64,000 nucleotides of DNA, taken from positions 124,001 to 188,000 of the forward strand of contig NZ_JAJVDH010000002.1 in NCBI RefSeq assembly GCF_022758145.1, in the 5' to 3' direction. How positions within the stretch are numbered: position 1 is the first letter of the stretch; every line of letters starts with the position of its first letter. The notes beneath the pieces were generated by a model, which saw only the letters and a program-made list of their open reading frames with translations, did not search any database and was not told the origin of the DNA. Below are positions 33,601 to 42,327 of the stretch, in pieces. The DNA is from Pontibacter vulgaris. GTDB lineage: Bacteria > Bacteroidota > Bacteroidia > Cytophagales > Hymenobacteraceae. The translations under genes and the position numbers were made by a program.

Positions 33601-36600
33601 ACTCTGCAGTTACCATCAGTGGCTTAAAGTATAAAGGAGCGGGCCAGACTAATTTAAACATTGCAACCGGCTCGCTCACCGTAACAGGCAACCTGGAAGC
33701 TACAGGTGCTGGCTCTGCAATACTACATTCTTTAAACGTCAATAATAACCCTCTGAGCGTAGGGGGCAACCTGGTATTGAACGATGGCAGTGCCGGCAAC
33801 AGCATTGCGCTAAGCAGCGGGTCGGGTAACATAACGGTTGCAGGCGCATTGCAGCATAGAGGCTCGAGCAGTGTTGCGCTGAGCAACGGCATTTTAGCCA
33901 TCGGAGGAGATTATACTTACGAAGCAGGCGCTCCTTTTACTGCAGGTAGCAGCACTGTTATGTATAATGGCACGGGCTCACAGGTAGTGGCAACCGTACC
34001 TTACCATCATCTTACTATAAATAAACCGGGAGGTATGGCAACTTATACTTCAGCGGCGGCACAAAGTATAACCGGTAACCTTACCATCAATAATAACGGT
34101 TTCTTAAACCTGAATGTACCAACTTTTAATGTAGCCGGAAATGTAAGTATAAGTGCAGGCAGGTTGCAGGCTAACGCAACTACAACTATTATCGATCTGA
34201 AAGGAAACTGGAGTACAGCCAATATCTCTTCTTTTACAGCGGGCGCCAGCACTGTTGTCTTCTCGGGCAGCGCAGACCAGACCGTATCGGCTACCACGTT
34301 CAATAACCTGAGCAAGACAACAGGCAACACATTAACTACAACTGGCAGCTCTACTTTAACTGGAAATTTAAGTGTGCAGGGCGGAACGTTGGTGCTGAAT
34401 GGCCATACGATGAACAGAAACGCAGCTGGCGGAACGCTTACGCTTGCCAACGGCGCTACATTACGCATTAATAACGCAGCTATTTACCCGGCAAACTTCG
34501 GAACAAATACACTGGGTTTGAATAGCACAGTTATTTACTCCGGAGGAAGTATAGCTATAGCGCCGGTAGTGTATGGTTATTTAACCGTTCAGGATGGCAG
34601 CACCAGAGCCTTGCAGGCTGATACACGGGTAGCTAACCTCATAACAGTTACAAATGCGACCCTAAACAGTGCAGCCGTAACCTTAACACTTGATAACGAC
34701 CTGTTGAACAATGGCACTATTAACGCACCAGCTACAAGTATAAACTTTACCAGTGCATCAGCTAAGATAGATGGCACCGGAACAACGGTAATGAACGACC
34801 TGACAGTAGCAGGAGGCGCCGGTTTAATTGTTAATAAAAATATCGCCCTGCATGGCAACCTGGTTAACAATGGCACAAGCTTTAGTGCACCGGCAAACCA
34901 GGTTGAGTTTACTGGCACAAATGCAGCAAGTATAACTTCGGCAAGTCCGGTAAGTATAAACCAGCTGCGCATCAGTAAAGCTGCGGCAGCCACAACAGTA
35001 ACGCTGGCCGCCGACATAAACGAAATGCAAAGTATAGATGTAGCTGCCGGAACTCTTGATGCAGCCACCCGGGCACTTACTAAAAAGGCAGTTTCAGGCA
35101 CTACACTTGCAGTAGCTGATGGCGCAACCATGAAGGTAGGGGGTACTAATTCATTGCCTGTTTTCGATGCTTATACTTTAACTCCGGCCAGTACCATCGT
35201 ATACAACGGCATCAACCAAAGTATAAAAAGCATACAGTATGGCCATCTCGATCTGCTGAACACGGGCACAGCTACCTTCGAGGTAGGCACAGCAAGTATA
35301 GCCGGCAACCTGACCAAAGCAACTACGGCAACAGTAATTACACCTGCTGTTATAAACTATAATGGTGCTGCCACGCAGGTTGTAGCTGCCCTCGACTATA
35401 ATACGCTTACGCTAAGCAGCACAGGTGCTAAAACATTTGCCGCCGGCGATACCAGAATTGCAGAAGCGCTCACAAAGCCAGGTACAGCTCCGGTAGATGC
35501 CCGAACCAATATTACCACGGTTCATTACACCAAAGCAGGCGACCAGAGTGTATTCCCGCTCAACTACCATAACCTGAACTTAAGCGGAAGCGGTACTAAA
35601 ACTTTCTCCGGAATTACCGGTATAGCCAACTCTTTTACAATAACGGATGCTGCTACAGCAGATCTCATCACTAGTGAAAGCACTATAGATTTTAATGGTG
35701 CCGGGGCGCAGGTTATTCCAGCGTTAAACTACAGCAAGATCCTGTTATCTGCCGGAGGCGATAAAGCATTGGCAGGTAACACAGATGTAACAAACGAGCT
35801 TAGGCTGACAAGCGGCAAAATAAACACCGGTGGGTATAAAGTAACGCTAGGTAATGCTGCTACTATTATAGAAAGTGAAGGCAATTATGTAACAGGTATA
35901 GTAGAAACCACACGCAGTTTGCCAGCCGGCGTTACAGAAACATTCGGTAACATAGGTATAAATATACAGCCTGATCCGGCCGGAGCGCCAATTGGGTTAA
36001 CTAAAGTTACCCGTGTTACCGGTACTACTGTGGGTACAACCGGTAAAAGTATACTCAGAAGCTTTAAAGTAGAACCAGATAGCCCTGGCTCAGAACTAAA
36101 TGCTACAGTAGGTATATTTTACCTGAATCATGAGCTCAATGGTCTTTCAAACGGTAGTCTTTCATTGTATCAATCAGACGCTGCCGGCAATAAATGGACT
36201 GCTCTACCTGCAGCAAGTACAACCAACCTGGCGCCAGCTGTAAATAAAGTATCGGTCTCAGGAATTAGTAGCTTAACGAGCTTTACACTTGGTGATAGAA
36301 ACATACCGTTACCAATAGAGCTTCTCTCGTTTAAAGCTGTCAAAAGTGGCTCGGATGTAGTATTGAGGTGGGAAACGGCGATGGAGAAAGATAACGAAGG
36401 GTTTGACGTAGAAGTATCAGCGGATGGTTATAGTTACCGCAAACTGGGCTTTGTGCAGAGCAAAACTACTAACTCAGTTGTAAAGCAGGAATATACGTTT
36501 ACCGATACTGAAAATGGCAAGAACGGAACGCGCTACTACCGCCTCCGCCAGCGCGACCTGGATGGCACAGTTAAAGTATACGGTCCTAAAACTGTTAGCT

Positions 36601-36869
36601 TCGGCCAGGTGTTCAGCACTACTATAAAAGCTTATCCTAACCCGTTCCATAACCGCCTGGAGTTAGCCATCGATGCTGCGGCAACCGGACAGGCTATCAT
36701 CAGTTTACGCGATGCCGTAGGCAAAACGATTTACAAAAATGAAGTAACAGTTGAGGCCGGGATTTCTGTATTGCCGGTAACTATAGGCGAAGGCTATCAG
36801 CAAGGCTTGTATATCCTGACAATAGAGCTAAATAACCAGACCTATCAGCATAAGCTTATCAGGCAGTAA
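30612..36869 (+). CDS. Giant repetitive cell-surface protein with T9SS type A sorting domain
   Basis: A 2085-residue exported protein, probably an adhesin or surface-layer-like protein. Residues 1-31 form a signal peptide (hydrophobic core LSFAIILLCMQSALLMAQ). The body is a long series of beta-strand repeats rich in Thr, Ser, Gly, Asn and Ala, with recurring units such as VHYNGTAAQTILPVSYHNL, MYNGTGSQVVATVPYHHL and IDFNGAGAQVIPALNYSKI. Others are the GATLRI...FGTNTL units. Trp-rich motifs (WKGTGTKWDDPTNW, YRWVGGTSTAWELADNW) occur near residues 37 and 945. After about residue 1890 a fibronectin-like domain (PLPIELLSFKAVKSG) leads to the C-terminal sorting domain with YPNPF and a final HKLIRQ. 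Codon use shifts near residue 330 (see findings). Confidence 0.9.
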   Translation: MGIFTYLRNLSPLKLSFAIILLCMQSALLMAQTTTRWKGTGTKWDDPTNWTAGAPDATKHVVIGDASFTGNKQPTIEQNYLAECLSLTVGGVNTSKLLVTSDKGLTVHGDVVIAANSELENEGSYLTIKGSWTNNGTYTEKIFVQGQSANARSTQDPKVEFSGTSKSIGGIGFNSFNTLIIRGSINLTSGISMVARSNTSGNRTTQPSLQVYGTLDPGSSLVTMPSIAGDNTTFQIGDAATVMVKAPTYFNNYTIKPTSMVVTGIIDYAGGNQVIESSIMYAVLRVSGSGTKTLNGNTSVFNSQETKLIIDAGVLDLGTNTLDRISSPGGTLSIASGATLRIGGTNTFPANYGTNTLHANSTVEYYGSNQTVALQTYGHLHLSGSGTKTMPATAMTVAGNLISSGTASFTAGAAINVTGNVAIGTGSTFNGGSATHTVGGNWTADGTFTGNASTVTMTGTNKTIGGTANSPEFFNLTVNGTGTYVTFPSLIIRGNLSATGGISQVADGTIAFTNTVSKSISGNSLNFQNLTIDGIVTTASSMTLNGNFTTNAGKNFTASAGTVSMAGAGKSIAGPGSMSFFGLNIANTTSTASSFTITSAMSGTSALTASAGTATFASASTFANTHYLNDVAITGTSLRLMANSNLHIAGAFTKGGTSAFDISTATPNTVHYNGTAAQTILPVSYHNLVLANSGIKTAGGAVTVNGDITISAGATLNAGAYNHTLNGNFINSGVFNHDNGTITFAGAADKSITGATVFNNLALSKTSMSNSITLNNSVTASMLQMTSGTIQTGANKVNILNNRSGNGWVIGTVTRSHTFNDGIAYAFNAPYSQLTFATPSGINEASMTVTSESITDFTNLGAINRKYAVAIPAGTYTNGTLQLQYYDADLNGNNEAGLQLYRYNTGVARWLTQGRTSANATDNWVSRSALTSMDGSWTMSASPNTYRWVGGTSTAWELADNWLNTTDGYVSSAVVAPLSNDIANLGEVVPTNHPVINSAVTISGLKYKGAGQTNLNIATGSLTVTGNLEATGAGSAILHSLNVNNNPLSVGGNLVLNDGSAGNSIALSSGSGNITVAGALQHRGSSSVALSNGILAIGGDYTYEAGAPFTAGSSTVMYNGTGSQVVATVPYHHLTINKPGGMATYTSAAAQSITGNLTINNNGFLNLNVPTFNVAGNVSISAGRLQANATTTIIDLKGNWSTANISSFTAGASTVVFSGSADQTVSATTFNNLSKTTGNTLTTTGSSTLTGNLSVQGGTLVLNGHTMNRNAAGGTLTLANGATLRINNAAIYPANFGTNTLGLNSTVIYSGGSIAIAPVVYGYLTVQDGSTRALQADTRVANLITVTNATLNSAAVTLTLDNDLLNNGTINAPATSINFTSASAKIDGTGTTVMNDLTVAGGAGLIVNKNIALHGNLVNNGTSFSAPANQVEFTGTNAASITSASPVSINQLRISKAAAATTVTLAADINEMQSIDVAAGTLDAATRALTKKAVSGTTLAVADGATMKVGGTNSLPVFDAYTLTPASTIVYNGINQSIKSIQYGHLDLLNTGTATFEVGTASIAGNLTKATTATVITPAVINYNGAATQVVAALDYNTLTLSSTGAKTFAAGDTRIAEALTKPGTAPVDARTNITTVHYTKAGDQSVFPLNYHNLNLSGSGTKTFSGITGIANSFTITDAATADLITSESTIDFNGAGAQVIPALNYSKILLSAGGDKALAGNTDVTNELRLTSGKINTGGYKVTLGNAATIIESEGNYVTGIVETTRSLPAGVTETFGNIGINIQPDPAGAPIGLTKVTRVTGTTVGTTGKSILRSFKVEPDSPGSELNATVGIFYLNHELNGLSNGSLSLYQSDAAGNKWTALPAASTTNLAPAVNKVSVSGISSLTSFTLGDRNIPLPIELLSFKAVKSGSDVVLRWETAMEKDNEGFDVEVSADGYSYRKLGFVQSKTTNSVVKQEYTFTDTENGKNGTRYYRLRQRDLDGTVKVYGPKTVSFGQVFSTTIKAYPNPFHNRLELAIDAAATGQAIISLRDAVGKTIYKNEVTVEAGISVLPVTIGEGYQQGLYILTIELNNQTYQHKLIRQ

Positions 36870-36884
36870 TAGAGCCGAAAGTAT

Positions 36885-36926
36885 AAAATCAGAAAGGCCC
36901 TCAAAGTTGAGGGCCTTTCTGATTTT
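36885..36926. terminator. Very long perfect bidirectional terminator
   Basis: Twenty-base arms (36885-36904 and 36907-36926) are perfectly complementary, with core GAAAGGCCCTC/GAGGGCCTTTC, and A and T runs at the ends. It separates the giant surface protein gene from the convergent eamA-type gene. Confidence 0.92.
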
Positions 36927-36945
36927 ATAGCAATGTTATAACTGT

Positions 36946-37878
36946 CTACTTCGCCCGGTTCACGATAAACACGCCGGCAAGTATAATTACCATACCTACG
37001 TAGTGCCACAGATGTATAGTTTCGCCATCGAGCACGCCCCACATTAAGGCAACTATAGGTATAAGGTAAGTAGAAGAGCTGGCAAATAAGGTAGTTGAAA
37101 TATGGATCAGCTTGTTAAAAAGCACCAAGCCTACCGCCGTGCTGAAAACAGCAAGTATAGCTATGTACATCAGCGCTTCCCAGGCACCCGGGGCATGCTG
37201 CAGTTTATCTATCGCACTGGTTGTAAGTAGGTAGCCTAGAGCCATTGGGCCAACCGTAAGCAACGCCACGCTCGACATTACCAGCGGTTTCATGCCCTGC
37301 AAACGGTGCTTTATAATGTTTACGCTGCCGCCATAACAGATACAGGCAATCACAATATAGATACCGTAAAAGGTGTTGTCCATGTTGGCGCTGCCACCCG
37401 AGAAAATAAGTACAGCTGTGCCCGCAATACCAACTATAATGCCCAGCATGCGCATCCAGGTAATGGCCTGATGGAAAAGCATAGCACCAACCAGCAATGT
37501 AAACAGTGCGGTAAGCGAGTTAAGCACGCCGGCTAAGCCGCTGGCCAGGCGCGTTTCAGCGTAAGCGAACAGGAAAGCCGGAATCAGGTTGCCCAGCAAG
37601 CCGCTGCCCAGCAAAAATTTCCAGTGGCGCGGCTCTACCTGCCGGATGTGTTTTATGGCAAAAGGCAACAGTGTAAAGCAGGCAATGGTAATGCGCAAAG
37701 CTCCCAGCTCATCTGAAGTGTAGATTACCAGGCCTTTCTTGATGAGAATAAACGATGTGCCCCAGATAAGGGCAAGTATGATCATCAGGAACCAGGCAAG
37801 GGCAGAGGTAGCGGGTTTTTCCGGTGCGGGGGTAGTTATTGTTTTGATAGCAGTATTGGTGAAATATGTTGAGTGCAA
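36946..37878 (-). CDS. EamA/DMT-superfamily permease
   Basis: A 310-residue transporter with about ten membrane helices made of two EamA repeats: LALIWGTSFILIKKGL in the first and YGIYIVIACICYGGSVNIIK opening the second. The N-terminal phrase IWGTSFI and the Pro-rich end of helix 9/10 (STYLIPIVALMWGVLDGE) are typical. The substrate is unknown; members export amino acids, nucleosides or other metabolites. It is downstream of dusB on the same strand, but a hairpin terminator lies between them, so it is probably transcribed alone. Confidence 0.88.
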   Translation of the reverse strand: MHSTYFTNTAIKTITTPAPEKPATSALAWFLMIILALIWGTSFILIKKGLVIYTSDELGALRITIACFTLLPFAIKHIRQVEPRHWKFLLGSGLLGNLIPAFLFAYAETRLASGLAGVLNSLTALFTLLVGAMLFHQAITWMRMLGIIVGIAGTAVLIFSGGSANMDNTFYGIYIVIACICYGGSVNIIKHRLQGMKPLVMSSVALLTVGPMALGYLLTTSAIDKLQHAPGAWEALMYIAILAVFSTAVGLVLFNKLIHISTTLFASSSTYLIPIVALMWGVLDGETIHLWHYVGMVIILAGVFIVNRAK

Positions 37879-37884
37879 AATTAC

Positions 37885-37925
37885 AAAAGGCCGCTGAGCT
37901 TAAGATAGCTTAGCGGCCTTTTCTT
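37885..37925 (-). terminator. Terminator after dusB
   Basis: AAAAGGCCGCT pairs with AGCGGCCTTTT, followed on both strands by T-rich sequence, between dusB and the EamA permease gene. Confidence 0.8.
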
Positions 37926-37944
37926 TTATACTTGCCCAAAAAGG

Positions 37945-38928
37945 TTACACGTAACTCATGGTTTGTGCAATCTCATCCAGAATGTCGTAGATTTCCTGGA
38001 TATCTTCGGTTTGCACCAGGCGCATGCGCAGTGGCTTAAAGTGCGAAAGGCCACGGAAATAGTTAGTATAATGGCGGCGCATTTCAAAAATTCCCAGCTT
38101 ATCGCCCTTCCATTCCAGCGAGTGCGTAAAGTGCTGCCGGCATACTTCCACGCGCTCCTCCAGGGTTGGCGGTGCCAGTTCCTGGCCGGTTTTCATGTAA
38201 TGCTTGATCTCGTTAAAGATCCAGGGATGGCCAATAGAGGCGCGGCCAATCATAATGCCATCTACGCCATACTTGTTTTTATACTCCAGCGCTTTCTGCG
38301 GCGAATCAATATCACCGTTGCCAAAGATCGGAATCTTCATGCGCGGGTTATTTTTTACCTCTGCAATTAAGGTCCAGTCGGCTTCGCCTTTATACATCTG
38401 CACGCGTGTTCGGCCATGTATACTTAGCGCCTGTATACCAATATCCTGCAGTCTTTCGGCAGTTTCCACTATATACTTGGTGTCTTCGTCCCAGCCGAGG
38501 CGGGTTTTTACGGTAACCGGCAGGTGTGTTGCTTTCACAATTTCCTCGGTCATCTTCACCATTTTAGGTACATCGCGCAGCAGGGCGGCACCGGCTCCCT
38601 TGCAGGCCACGTTCTTTACCGGGCAGCCATAGTTAATGTCGATCAGGTCGGGGCCGGCCTGCGATGAAACAATGGCAGCCTCGCGCATCGAGTCTATATC
38701 AGACCCGAATATCTGAATACCAATCGGGCGTTCGTAATCAAAAATGTCCAGTTTTTGGATACTTTTTGCTGCATCACGTATCAACCCTTCGGAGGATATA
38801 AACTCCGTATACATAAGGTCAGCGCCATTAGCTTTGCACACTTTTCGGAACGGCGGATCGCTTACGTCCTCCATGGGTGCCAGCAACAGCGGAAACTCTC
38901 CCAGCTCTATGTTCGCTATCTTTACCAA
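37945..38928 (-). CDS. dusB: tRNA-dihydrouridine synthase DusB
   Basis: A 327-residue FMN-dependent enzyme that reduces specific uridines in the D-loop of tRNA. It opens with LLLAPMEDVSDPPFRKVC, the catalytic Cys102 lies in DINYGCPVKNVACKGAGAAL, and phosphate and FMN contacts are in VKTRLGWDED, SIHGRTRVQMYKG, GNGDIDSP and GIMIGRASIGHPWIF. The last phrase is diagnostic for DusB-type enzymes. The length is normal. It is divergent from the CPBP protease gene with about 50 bases between the start codons. Confidence 0.95.
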   Translation of the reverse strand: MVKIANIELGEFPLLLAPMEDVSDPPFRKVCKANGADLMYTEFISSEGLIRDAAKSIQKLDIFDYERPIGIQIFGSDIDSMREAAIVSSQAGPDLIDINYGCPVKNVACKGAGAALLRDVPKMVKMTEEIVKATHLPVTVKTRLGWDEDTKYIVETAERLQDIGIQALSIHGRTRVQMYKGEADWTLIAEVKNNPRMKIPIFGNGDIDSPQKALEYKNKYGVDGIMIGRASIGHPWIFNEIKHYMKTGQELAPPTLEERVEVCRQHFTHSLEWKGDKLGIFEMRRHYTNYFRGLSHFKPLRMRLVQTEDIQEIYDILDEIAQTMSYV

Positions 38929-38981
38929 AGCAAAATTTAAATTTTCGCGTAAATTTACGTCAATTAAACCTAATCTTCTCT

Positions 38982-39941
38982 ATGAAAGGTTTCATAACCA
39001 AGGATGTACACCCATTTTTCGTGTTGCTGCTACTGTTAGCCTTCATGACGGGGGGCTATTTTGTAGCCAGTTTTTTCTATAGTTTGCTGGTAAACTGGAT
39101 CTTTGGGATAAGTATAATGGAGCTGGTGAAGATTGTAGAAAATCCTGCTGCTTACCCTAATGGGGCTAATGCCATGCTCATGTTCCAGGGCTTGGTGCAG
39201 TTTTTTTCCTTTGTAATTGCGCCACTTTACCTGCTAAGGGTGAGTGGTTACAACATAAACCTGTACCTGAACTGGAAAGAGCGCCCATGGTTGCCACTGA
39301 TTTTATTAAGCGGCCTGCTGGTGTTGCTTATAATGCCTGCCAACTCGGTTATTATAGAATGGAACGCCACCGCTAAGTTCCCTGGGTTTATGAAAGGGCT
39401 TGAGGAATGGGCGCGTGCCAAAGAAGACGAACTGGCTGAACTTACAAAACTGATTGCTGATTTTGGCACCCTGCCGCGCCTGCTGGTTGGCCTGTTGGTA
39501 ATAGCGGTTATACCTGCCATTGGCGAAGAGCTGGTGTTCAGAGGGGTTGTACAAAAGCAATTGCACCGCTGGACCGGAAATCCGCATGTAGCTATCTGGG
39601 TAGCGGCGCTGATTTTTGCAGCCATACATGTGCAGTTCTTCGGCTTTGTGCCGCGTGCTGTATTGGGTGCCTTGTTCGGGTATTTATACTACTGGTCGGG
39701 TAATATTATTGTGCCCATTGTGGCGCATTTTGTAAACAACGGCTTCTCGGTATTGCTGCTTTATCTGCACCAAACCAAAGCCGTTAAGTTTGATGTTGAA
39801 TCTACAGAAGCGATGCCTTTGTATAGTATTATACTTTCGCTGGTGCTGAGCGCAGCTGTTTTATACTTCCTGCATAAACACTTTTCAGAGCTGCGCCTCC
39901 GCAACCAGGAGCTGCCAGAGCCTGCTTCAGATACTTTGTAA
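38982..39941 (+). CDS. CPBP family intramembrane metalloprotease (CAAX-protease/Abi-like)
   Basis: A 319-residue polytopic membrane protein of the CPBP/CaaX family. The three catalytic motifs are present: EExxxR as EELVFRG (Glu182, Glu183, Arg187), FxxxH as FAAIH (His216), and HxxxN as HFVNN. Eight or so hydrophobic segments are visible. In eukaryotes the family (Rce1) cleaves prenylated proteins; in bacteria the substrates are mostly unknown. The frame is open from 38877, inside dusB on the other strand, but ATG 38982 fits best. It precedes cdsA by 66 bases on the same strand. Confidence 0.9.
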   Translation: MKGFITKDVHPFFVLLLLLAFMTGGYFVASFFYSLLVNWIFGISIMELVKIVENPAAYPNGANAMLMFQGLVQFFSFVIAPLYLLRVSGYNINLYLNWKERPWLPLILLSGLLVLLIMPANSVIIEWNATAKFPGFMKGLEEWARAKEDELAELTKLIADFGTLPRLLVGLLVIAVIPAIGEELVFRGVVQKQLHRWTGNPHVAIWVAALIFAAIHVQFFGFVPRAVLGALFGYLYYWSGNIIVPIVAHFVNNGFSVLLLYLHQTKAVKFDVESTEAMPLYSIILSLVLSAAVLYFLHKHFSELRLRNQELPEPASDTL

Positions 39942-40007
39942 ACAATTGCCTAATACCTATAAACCTGTTACTTTTACAGCTGCCTTATTCCGGCTACCAA
40001 CCCTTGC

Positions 40008-40835
40008 ATGAATAAAAAGATCTCTACCTTAAGTAACTGGCAGCAGCGCGTCATAGTCGGAGTATTGGGCGTTATACTTTTCATCGGGGGTATCCTGTTT
40101 AGCGAGTGGACCTATTTCCTGCTTTTCCTGGGGCTCACGCTGCTGGGTATGGTAGAGTTTTATAAGCTGGTAAATACGCAGGGTATAAAACCAAACTATA
40201 AATCAGGTTTAGCTTTAGGTGCCCTGTTCTTCACATCAGTTTTCCTGGTAGAAAAAGAAATTATGCCAGCCGAGCTGCTTTATCTTTCGGTGCCCGTTCT
40301 CTTTCTTACATTTTTGCTTGAGTTATACAGAAAACACCAGCAGCCATTCAGCAATATTGCTTTTACCTTATTGGGTGCAATTTATGTGGCTGTTCCGTTC
40401 GGGCTGTTGCACCAACTGGGCTACCTGCAAGGCGAGTACAGCTGGCAACCTATACTTGGCGTGCTCTTCCTGACCTGGGCTTCTGATACCGGCGCTTACA
40501 TTTTCGGAAAATCATTTGGCAAACATAAATTACTGGAGCGGGTTTCGCCGGGTAAAACCTGGGAGGGCTGGGCTGGTGGTGTATTAATGGCCATACTTGT
40601 AGCCTGGGGGCTTTCATACTTTTTTCAGGACCTGGAGCTGTACCAGTGGATAGGCATTGCGCTTATAATGTCTGTTTTTGGTGTAATGGGCGATCTGGTA
40701 GAGTCGTTGCTGAAACGTAGTCTGGGAGTAAAAGACTCCGGCACCTTGCTGCCCGGGCATGGCGGCATATTAGACAGATTCGACAGCCTGCTGATGGCAA
40801 TTCCATTTATAGTAGCCTTCCTGAAGATTTTCTGA
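40008..40835 (+). CDS. cdsA: Phosphatidate cytidylyltransferase
   Basis: A 275-residue integral membrane enzyme that makes CDP-diacylglycerol from phosphatidate and CTP, the branch point of phospholipid synthesis. The C-terminal signature runs from SLLKRSLGVKDSGTLLPGHG to GILDRFDSL, and the preceding block WASDTGAYIFGKSFGKHKLLERVSPGKTWEG is intact. About eight membrane helices are present. With psd (42328) it brackets glutamate dehydrogenase, so two steps of phosphatidylethanolamine synthesis are encoded close together. Confidence 0.95.
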   Translation: MNKKISTLSNWQQRVIVGVLGVILFIGGILFSEWTYFLLFLGLTLLGMVEFYKLVNTQGIKPNYKSGLALGALFFTSVFLVEKEIMPAELLYLSVPVLFLTFLLELYRKHQQPFSNIAFTLLGAIYVAVPFGLLHQLGYLQGEYSWQPILGVLFLTWASDTGAYIFGKSFGKHKLLERVSPGKTWEGWAGGVLMAILVAWGLSYFFQDLELYQWIGIALIMSVFGVMGDLVESLLKRSLGVKDSGTLLPGHGGILDRFDSLLMAIPFIVAFLKIF

Positions 40836-40878
40836 TTTTTGTTACTTGTTTGTTAGGCGCTTGTAAGTATAAATTATA

Positions 40879-40886
40879 TAACTTTG
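40879..40886 (+). promoter_or_regulatory. -7 promoter element of glutamate dehydrogenase
   Basis: TAACTTTG is an exact TAnnTTTG, 47 bases before the ATG. TTG boxes lie at 15 and 26 nt upstream, neither at the ideal spacing. Confidence 0.55.
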
Positions 40887-40933
40887 CCGCCACAATTGTT
40901 AATTACTGATAAATAATCATAGTAGACAAAACA

Positions 40934-42208
40934 ATGTTATACAAAGAGCCTGCGCCGATTAAAGATAGGGAGAACCCTTTCGAATCGATGATGTCGCGTT
41001 TTAATATTGCTGCTGAAGTGCTTGGGTTGGATGAAGAGACATACAATGTTCTGAAATCGCCTACGCGTCAGGTTATCGTTAACGTTCCGGTAACGATGGA
41101 CGACGGCAAAGTGCGTGTGTTTGAAGGATACCGCGTAGTGCATTCTACAATCCTGGGCCCGTCTAAAGGCGGTATTCGTTTCGCGCCGGATGTGTTCCTG
41201 GATGAAGTTAAGGCCCTAGCTGCCTGGATGACCTGGAAGTGTGCCGTAGTTGATATTCCTTACGGTGGTGCTAAAGGTGGTATTATCTGCGATCCTTATT
41301 CAATGTCTGCAGGTGAGATTGAGCGTCTTACAAGAGCCTATACACAATCACTGATAGATATTTTCGGACCAGACCAGGATATCCCGGCTCCGGATATGGG
41401 TACAGGCCCACGCGAGATGGCCTGGTTAATGGACGAATATTCTAAGACCAAAGGTTCTACCGTACACGCTGTGGTAACAGGTAAGCCGCTTGTGTTAGGT
41501 GGTTCGCTTGGCCGTGTAGAGGCAACTGGTCGTGGTGTTATGGTTTCGGCTATGGCTGCTATGGAAAAACTGGGCATGGACCCAACCAAATCTACAGCTG
41601 CAGTACAGGGCTTTGGTAACGTAGGTTCGTGGGCTGCTAAATTAATGGCTGACCGTGGCGTTAAAATTCTGGGTGTGAGCGACGTTAGCGGCGCTTACTG
41701 GAACGATAACGGTATTAACATAGACGAGGCCATTGAATATAAGAACGGTAACAACGGCCGCCTGGAGGGATACAAAGGCGCTGAGCAAATGAATCCGGAT
41801 GACCTGCTTACTTCTAAAGTAGATGTACTGGTGCCTGCTGCCGTGGAAGATGTGATCACGATCCATAACGTAGAGAAGATACAGGCTAAACTTATTGTGG
41901 AAGGTGCTAATGGCCCTACTTCTTATAAGGCTGACAAGATCATCAACGAAAAAGGCATTATGGTTGTACCGGATATCCTGGCTAACTCAGGTGGTGTAAC
42001 CGTATCTTACTTTGAGTGGGTACAAAACCGCATGGGCTTTAAGTGGACACTGGAGCGCGTAAACGAGCGTGCCGAGCGTATCATGAACGAGTCTTTTGAG
42101 CGTGTTTATGCAGCTTCGCAGAAGTATAACGTACCTATGCGTATTGCAGCTTACATCGTAGCTATCGATAAAGTAGCTATGACTTACAAGTATCGTGGCG
42201 GTTTTTAA
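40934..42208 (+). CDS. Glutamate dehydrogenase (Glu/Leu/Phe/Val family)
   Basis: A 424-residue dehydrogenase that interconverts glutamate and 2-oxoglutarate plus ammonia. VHSTILGPSKGGIRFAPD, Lys102 (MTWKCAVVDIPYGG) and catalytic Lys114 in GGAKGGI define the glutamate branch. The Asp of PAPDMGTGPREMAW and the Rossmann motif VQGFGNVGSWAAKLM follow. The length fits the hexameric 420-residue class found in bacteria and archaea. It has its own promoter and is followed by a stable hairpin. The codons are strongly biased toward common ones, suggesting high expression (inference). Confidence 0.92.
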   Translation: MLYKEPAPIKDRENPFESMMSRFNIAAEVLGLDEETYNVLKSPTRQVIVNVPVTMDDGKVRVFEGYRVVHSTILGPSKGGIRFAPDVFLDEVKALAAWMTWKCAVVDIPYGGAKGGIICDPYSMSAGEIERLTRAYTQSLIDIFGPDQDIPAPDMGTGPREMAWLMDEYSKTKGSTVHAVVTGKPLVLGGSLGRVEATGRGVMVSAMAAMEKLGMDPTKSTAAVQGFGNVGSWAAKLMADRGVKILGVSDVSGAYWNDNGINIDEAIEYKNGNNGRLEGYKGAEQMNPDDLLTSKVDVLVPAAVEDVITIHNVEKIQAKLIVEGANGPTSYKADKIINEKGIMVVPDILANSGGVTVSYFEWVQNRMGFKWTLERVNERAERIMNESFERVYAASQKYNVPMRIAAYIVAIDKVAMTYKYRGGF

Positions 42209-42257
42209 TCGTTTTTCTTGTTAATTACATTAAAGTTTACATAATTTTATTGCAGGT

Positions 42258-42290
42258 AATAGCCCATCCAATTTAAACGGATGGGCTATT
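42258..42290 (+). terminator. Hairpin terminator after glutamate dehydrogenase
   Basis: AATAGCCCATCC (42258-42269) pairs perfectly with GGATGGGCTATT (42279-42290). There is no T tract, so termination may be partial, allowing readthrough into psd. Confidence 0.65.
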
Positions 42291-42327
42291 ATAACTTACA
42301 AAAACCTGCAGCCAATATAAATCACGG

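Noticed and set aside
31427-35131. Several long open frames (70-190 codons) on the minus strand inside the giant surface-protein gene.
   Set aside because: They are complements of a Thr/Ala/Ser/Gly-rich repetitive gene, giving Val/Leu/Pro-rich translations with no start signals or domains.
31600-35900. Regular repeats that might be taken for a CRISPR array.
   Set aside because: Repeats are degenerate, in frame and coding, with no constant repeat-spacer pattern, and no cas genes are present.
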